Below are positions 59,008 to 64,000 of a stretch of DNA of 64,000 bases, in pieces. The stretch's first letter is position 1, and every line of letters begins with the position of its first letter. Made by a program: the position numbers and the translations under genes. The stretch is from Penelope pileata (taxonomy: Eukaryota; Chordata; Aves; Galliformes; Cracidae). The notes beneath the pieces are model-generated. The model searched no databases, was not told the origin of the DNA, and saw only the letters and a list, made by a program, of their open reading frames with translations. Location: positions 3,171,601 to 3,235,600 of the forward strand of contig WBMW01005650.1 in the NCBI GenBank assembly GCA_013396635.1, in the 5' to 3' direction.

Positions 59008-59025
59008 CATGTGCACGTGCACATG
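59008..59025. promoter_or_regulatory. 18-bp perfect palindrome centred on CACGTG
   Basis: CATGTGCACGTGCACATG equals its own reverse complement. It contains a CACGTG E-box flanked by GTGCAC. It may be a bHLH-type site, or a by-product of nearby TG/CA alternation. Confidence 0.5.
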
Positions 59026-59469
59026 GAAAGCACAAGAACTTATTCGCAGCGAGGTGTCAGGACGTCAGCCTCACATTCTCCCTCCTCACATGCAGACGTT
59101 TGTCTCTATTTTTGTAGTGCAGGAACAGCCGCGGCCCTGCTCGTGCCCCTTTCCCTGCACAGGGGCTGCAGCGTTTATGTTTGGCTGCGGGCATGGAGGG
59201 AGGCAGGTGCACGAGTCTGGAGGCTCTCTGCAGGCGTTAAACCAGTCCAGATCCTCCCCAGCACATTTCCTCCTTAAGCACATAACTGGCTTTGCAGCCG
59301 GGGAGCTGGAAAGCATCTCAGGAGTCAATTTGGTCTTGAAGGCATTGTATTAGGGAAAATGGGCCTGAGTTTAGCTGCCTGCTGACACTCCTGGGCAGGC
59401 AATTGTTGCTGTGAGTGGTTCACGGGAAATAGAAAATCTTTTCATTTTAGGCTGTAACTTGTTGAGCTG
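59026..59469. other. Noncoding, moderately GC-rich
   Basis: Overlapping plus frames (96 and 116 codons) and a minus frame (80 codons) share this segment with no recognisable domain. CpGs are somewhat frequent (59045-59175), but not enough for an island. Confidence 0.45.
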
Positions 59470-59498
59470 CACACACACACACACACACACATATATAC
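59470..59498. repeat. (CA)n(TA)n microsatellite
   Basis: About eleven CA units pass directly into ATATATAC. The 161-codon minus frame 59447-59932 reads the CA run as alternating Val/Cys and has no domain, so it is not called as a gene. Confidence 0.95.
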
Positions 59499-60334
59499 AA
59501 CCACCAGAGAATTATTTCACAGGAAATTAAATATTTGCAGCTCTCCCACACCATTTCATATCTTGCCAATTCCCATAACCCCCTTTTCAGATCACCAATA
59601 CCGGCTGGAGCCCAGAAACTGTCTATCATAACCAGAAGTCTATACACTGGGAAACATATCTGCACCAAATCCTTTGCTGGAGCACGTTGGCTGTGTGCCA
59701 CCCAAGTCAAACCCTTGCTCTGATTTGCACCAGCTGCAGATCTAGCCCAGAGAAATGTGAAAAATTCAGTGAGCTTTGTGCATGGAAGGGTTGCATGGCG
59801 AGGGCCGTATTCCTGGTAGGGAAAGCTGAGCATCCTGTGCTCCCCAGGAGCCCCACAGAATAATGGCTTTTTATTCACATTAAGCTTAGACTTCACTACG
59901 GAAATCTTCCCTTCCTTCTTGCTGAAAAGCAATGTTTTATCTTCCCTGGGTTTCCACCCTGGCGTTTATGCTGAATGACAATTAACTTTCCCTCTCCATT
60001 AATCAGAAGTAATTCTCTTCCTGACGGCAGTTGGCACCGGTGTGCCTCACTCTCCCTTACGTATCCTTTCTGTGTTCAGGTCCCTCCCTCTGTAACCCCA
60101 GGATCAAACAGCTCCAGCCCCTGTCAGGGAAATCATGGTAATAATAAACACCTTTGGTTGCGGTTTGCAGGGCCTGATGCTCCTTCAGCCTCACTGCAGA
60201 ATTACAAGGTGATCCCTTGGTCACGCGGAGGCAGATGGCAGCGCTCCTGTGTGCTGGTGGCATGGGACCAGGCTTCAGCGGGCACTGCTGGGGAACTGCT
60301 CCAAGTGAGGCGTAACTGGGCTCCTATTTCTATT
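59499..60334. other. Noncoding stretch with a possible CTCF core
   Basis: GAGGCAGATGGCAG at 60228-60241 matches the CTCF core in 11 of 14 positions, including the AGATGGCAG part. This is suggestive only. Frames up to 142 codons (59975-60403 plus) end in the poly-A region as Lys/Ile runs and are rejected. Confidence 0.35.
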
Positions 60335-60372
60335 AAAAAAAAAAAAATAATAATAATAATAAAAAAAAAAAA
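60335..60372. repeat. A-rich tract with (TAA)n core
   Basis: A run of 13 A is followed by five TAA-type triplets and then about 12 more A. A second short A run with CAACAACA (about 60447-60461) and TTAATAATAATAATT (60470-60484) follow. It is simple sequence. I could not recognise a SINE or retrocopy ahead of it. Confidence 0.9.
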
Positions 60373-61789
60373 GGAAAAGATTGTGCTTTCTCTTCTGGTT
60401 TAATCATAAAGCAGTAAAGTTGCTCGAGTTTGTAAGCAGCTGGAAAAAAAAAACAACAACAGAAAGCCTTTTAATAATAATAATTTTCACCCAGGCTGTA
60501 TGATGCATCACTGAAATAAAGAATAACATATAAATACTTGTTTTAATCTTAGAAATGTGAATAAACTTTCCAAACAAGTAGCCATGTCTGGTTTAACCGA
60601 ATTTTAGGGAGGCTCCGTGGATCATCAACCGAATCGAGTGCAGGACCTCAAACCCTCACTGCCAGAGTTGCCTGTAGGTTTGTTGTGTGTAGGTTTCTCG
60701 TGCCTTGAGATACTGGAAACCTGCACAAACACACAAAAAGTCTCGTGATCAATGAAGTGGAGGTTCCCAATTTGATTTCAAGATTCTCTTGGTAAACTGG
60801 AATTCCACCTGCAGTCTATGGTGGAGCAGCAAAGGTAGCATGCTCCAAGGGGAAGACACCTCCCAAAAACTTCTACGTTCTCATTGATTAAATACATCAG
60901 AGAATTTTGACGCTTAGGAAGTAGATTTTTAGGGGTGACACCTAATTTTGATCTATGTTGGCAAACTCATGCTAGTTACCTGTCACATGCCTTTGCTGTG
61001 TGTAGACAACAGTTTGTTTGCAGTGATGTCCAGGAAAATGAATGTTGGGTGCACAGCTGGAATTTGTTGTGTGAGTGTGGTATGTTATGATAGGTGACTG
61101 TGATTCAGATATTGATAAATGTAATAAACACTTGGTGGATATAAAAAATAATTGTCTACTATTTACAGGACAAGACATGGTGTTGAACAACATAAATAAT
61201 GTCATAGAAAGTAGTCAAAAGCATGTAAACATTTTATTTTCACCTAGACCACTTGAAGCTGGAGATATTAGAACATTTGGCACCAGACGTAGCTCTTCTG
61301 TATATTGTAGGGTGACCCTAAGCCGTGATATTTGCATGCTGTTCAGTCCTTGGTGGCTGGGTTGGACAGTCAGACCCCGGTGGAATAGGTACCTTCCTGA
61401 GATTTCAGGTGTGAGTTTGCATTTTTATTTTCCTACCCAAAGTTCAGTTGTTTCTAAGCCTTAAAGCTTGGAGCATCCACTTACCCACCCAGATGGCTTC
61501 CTGTGTTAGGGACAGGACAGGTCCCTGCCGAGCATGGATAGAGCCCAGCACTGGACGAGGGCTTCACGAGATGTTGTTATTTAATTGAGCTGGTGGTTAA
61601 TAAAAACCAAGCCAGACCAGATGCAGAAACCTGCTAGAGAAACCGGATCATTTGAAAGATTTAAGAGCTTGCAGGACCGTGAGAATCCCTCTGTTGCAGG
61701 ACTACCCCCATTATTTTTTTGTTGTGTGTAATGAAGCTTCGAAACTGCATCCGACATCCTCAGGCCATTAAAGGTGTCCAATGATGCGC
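60373..61789. other. Noncoding stretch, nothing firm recognised
   Basis: 60540-60645 holds GGTTTAACCGAATTTTAG, GATCATCAACCGAATCGAG and other CpG-keeping unique words, a weak regulatory candidate. The 129-codon plus frame at 61075-61464 has no domain. Confidence 0.45.
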
Positions 61790-62130
61790 TCTTTGTTTTT
61801 TAATACAGTTCATTTGTTACAGAACACAATACCAAAAACAATGGGGGGCACATATGTAATGACATTTAAAAAATCAAGCAGATAATTCCTGCTGGAGGGC
61901 TGTATTTTGCTAATACCACCTTGAGTACACAATATTGGCAGTCGCTATAAATAACTGACTTATCTAAACATACAGGGGAAAAAAACCTAACTTGGCTGTT
62001 ATATTTTCCTTATATGGACATTGATGTTAGTCTTGAGTGTATTTTCATTATGCCTCAAAGAAAATGTATTTCTCGCTGTTATAATACATGCAAACAAGCA
62101 GAGGGAGATTTGCATTGAGTTGGCATAAGT
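61790..62130. promoter_or_regulatory. Candidate conserved noncoding element with a perfect CArG box
   Basis: CCTTATATGG at 62008-62017 fits the SRF CArG consensus CC(A/T)6GG exactly. Nearby are GCTATAAATAACTGAC (MEF2-like, near 61944-61959), CCAAAAACAATGG (SOX-like), CAGATAATTCC and ATTTGCATTG (octamer-like ATTTGCAT, 62109-62116). The region is unique, AT-rich, with two isolated CpGs and no open frame. Enhancer function is inferred. Confidence 0.4.
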
Positions 62131-62434
62131 TTAGCTAGGGCTGCCAAAACTGGGGCTCTCTGCAAGTGATATGTTTCACATTGCAGCATTCCTCTAAAAA
62201 CTCGCAGAACTAAATAAATAATGGCACCAGAGATGAAACTAGAGAAAACTGAGCAACATTCAAGCCAGGTGCCCAGAATTTCTATTCAGGCTGCCAGATT
62301 TTCAAAGAATTAAACTTTTCAGATCAAATTTTGTAGTCTTTATATAATTTTGATGCTAACAAAGCTTTGAAAGGAATGAAGTTTTGTCTGAATGGAGATC
62401 CAGGTACTTTACATATAACATTTTAGCCAGCACC
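62131..62434. other. Noncoding AT-rich spacer
   Basis: No frame, repeat or motif array of note. It lies between the CArG-bearing element and the ancient repeat fragment. Confidence 0.5.
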
Positions 62435-62500
62435 TGTCAAAATCAGTGGAGAGATTCCAGCTGATTTTTGTGATCACTGTTGGGGCCAATCCTGAGAGCT
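62435..62500. repeat. Fragment of an ancient amniote repeat (weak)
   Basis: CTGTCAAAATCAGTGGAGAG followed by CTGATTTTTGTGATCACTGT and TGGGGCCAATCCTGAG has the symmetry of an old palindromic repeat I recall (AGTCAATGG, then GACTTCAATGGGATCAGG and GGGGCC). Divergence is high and the assignment is weak. Confidence 0.3.
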
Positions 62501-64000
62501 TCTCTGCTCCCTGTTGGGCTGACGGATGGGTGTTGGCTCTCCTGACAGTGCTGGTGGGGTGTCAGCCTGCAGCTAGCCATGCTGACCATGGTTTCTGGAA
62601 CCTGCTTCCTATTTCTGATTGTTGACTTTCTTGTGAATCTTGTCCTTTTATCCTGGTTTATAACAGTAGATTTTACTCATTAGCCTTGTTTGCCAATTAA
62701 GCACCTGCCTGCAGATGAAAACCTATATAGGTGTCATAGTGAAATTTTAAGGCTTACTTAATTTCAGGCACCTGCCTGCATTTCCTTAACTAATTCATAA
62801 GGATAGATTCAAGTACGTGCTTGCAGCTGGCCCCTCACCTGGGTACATTCATCTCAGGCAGAATCACTGCGCTGGGGCTAGGTGGGTGGGAAACACACCT
62901 GGGGACACCTCAGAGGTCTTCACAGGATCACTGCATGCTTTTTGAAGAGGCTCAGAAGAAGCTTTCAGCTTTGCAGAAGCCATATCTCTGACATGCTGAC
63001 CTCCTGGTAGTGGCACTGCACTAAGTGTGGCTCTTGGCTGGAGTCCTCCTCAGTAATTTGGCATTTTAGTGACACGGAGCAGCTCTCCTTGCAGCAGTCC
63101 ATCAGAGCTAATCAGCTGGCTGTTTTCCATTTCTCTCTGACTGGCAGTTTCATGAGGAAGGTTAGTAGATGGTAACCATTAAAATTGAAGAACATGTTAA
63201 GTAATGGCAGCTGAAACTTGGCAAGTGCCTCAAAGGTAGAGAAAATAATACCTTATTCTGTGAGGAACCAGTCTAACGGTAACTTCACAATCTAAGGCGC
63301 TCAGTCCTCTAAAAACACATGTAGAAATCTAGTTTTCATGTGCACCATAATGGTAGTTCCAGCCAAGCATGGGCTAAGCTGTCACGTAGTGTTTGTGTTC
63401 TTACTGAGTGACCAGACAGGCTCAGGAGCTGCAAAATTCAGATTCAGATGCTCGAGTTGTGGAAGTTTGCTCAGTTGTTCCAAAAGAGAAAACTTTTCAA
63501 AACTGCCTTTCAAACACCATTAAAACTGTTCAGGTCCACAAAACTGAATATTATAAGATACACACTTTTATGCCTGGCTCCTGGAATGAAATTGGAAGCC
63601 TAAAAGCTGGGCTGCCTCAGCCCTGAGGGGAACAGAGCAGGAGGGGATGTGAACACGTGCATGCTCAGAGGAGGAGCTGCTTGAAGGCACCGTGATATGT
63701 TAGATGGGGTTTCACCTGCAACAAGGTGATGAAAACAGGGGTGGGCTTCACCCCTTCACCCCAACTCTAAGGTTGTAGGTGTCTTACTGAAAACGTGGGG
63801 GAGATCTTTTGTCTTTTATCCGTAACACTGGCAGGATCTTGTGGCTTTCCCCAGAAACTGAGGATCTAATGGCCCCAAAGCCTGAGCCTTGTCTTTCCCC
63901 TTTCACACTGACCTGGAGAAGCAGTGTTCTCTGGAGGGGGGGAAAAAAAAGGGAGGGGTACACCATATGCTTTCTTTGGAGAGAAGGCAACTGCGATTTG
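62501..64000. other. Noncoding stretch to the window end
   Basis: Short frames only (up to 72 codons). TTAAGCACCTGCCTGCAGAT (62698-62717) and CAGGCACCTGCCTGCATTTC (62766-62785) share GCACCTGCCTGCA, a local duplication of 13 bp about 67 bp apart. A purine run GGAGGGGGGGAAAAAAAAGG lies near 63933-63952. No gene was recognised. Confidence 0.5.

Noticed and set aside
59447..59932. 161-codon minus-strand frame
   Set aside because: Its end reads through the CA microsatellite and no domain is recognisable.

Overview
The window looks like bird nuclear DNA, most likely galliform (chicken, turkey or quail type). The best evidence is a 5'-truncated CR1 LINE tail at about 57137-57303. It starts with the doubled TCATAGAA-type terminal repeat and continues with the usual CR1 tail wording in antisense. 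Recognisable repeats are otherwise sparse, as expected for a bird. Base composition is mostly AT-leaning and I saw no CpG island. One assembly gap of 173 N (249-421) and two single N's (17252, 54910) are present.

I found no protein-coding gene, exon chain, tRNA, rRNA or recognisable microRNA. The longest open frames (187 codons at 35517-36080, 161 at 59447-59932 minus, 160 at 20670-21152 minus) show no recognisable domain and are in the range chance can give. One open frame is real protein history: 15060-15473 minus lies in a degraded reverse transcriptase of the CR1/L2/L3 type. With its upstream linker the relic spans about 15070-16050.

The rest reads as a gene desert. Several stretches (about 2740-2930, 3686-3830, 6020-6125, 10081-10620, 11790-12060, 13640-13860, 14085-14172, 18840-19050, 20270-20800, 22486-22640, 28180-28420, 36995-37660, 50300-50930, 61790-62130) have the texture of conserved vertebrate enhancers. 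They are unique sequence with some isolated CpGs kept and dense homeodomain, SOX, GATA, POU, nuclear-receptor or SRF-like words. Conservation cannot be seen from one sequence, so these are candidates only. Short fossils of old, partly palindromic amniote repeats occur at 1951-1977, 9460-9513, 17481-17575, 33824-33920, 44619-44660, 49471-49500, 55069-55146 and 62435-62500.

Structural DNA features include a polypyrimidine tract of about 220 bp (7501-7721), a 10-bp minisatellite (17871-17940), a 32-bp tandem duplication (11458-11521), three G-quadruplex motifs, several hairpins or palindromes and simple repeats. The layout suggests a regulatory landscape beside a developmental gene outside the window. 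That last step is inference, and the locus was not identified. I found no evidence of a novel multi-gene system.
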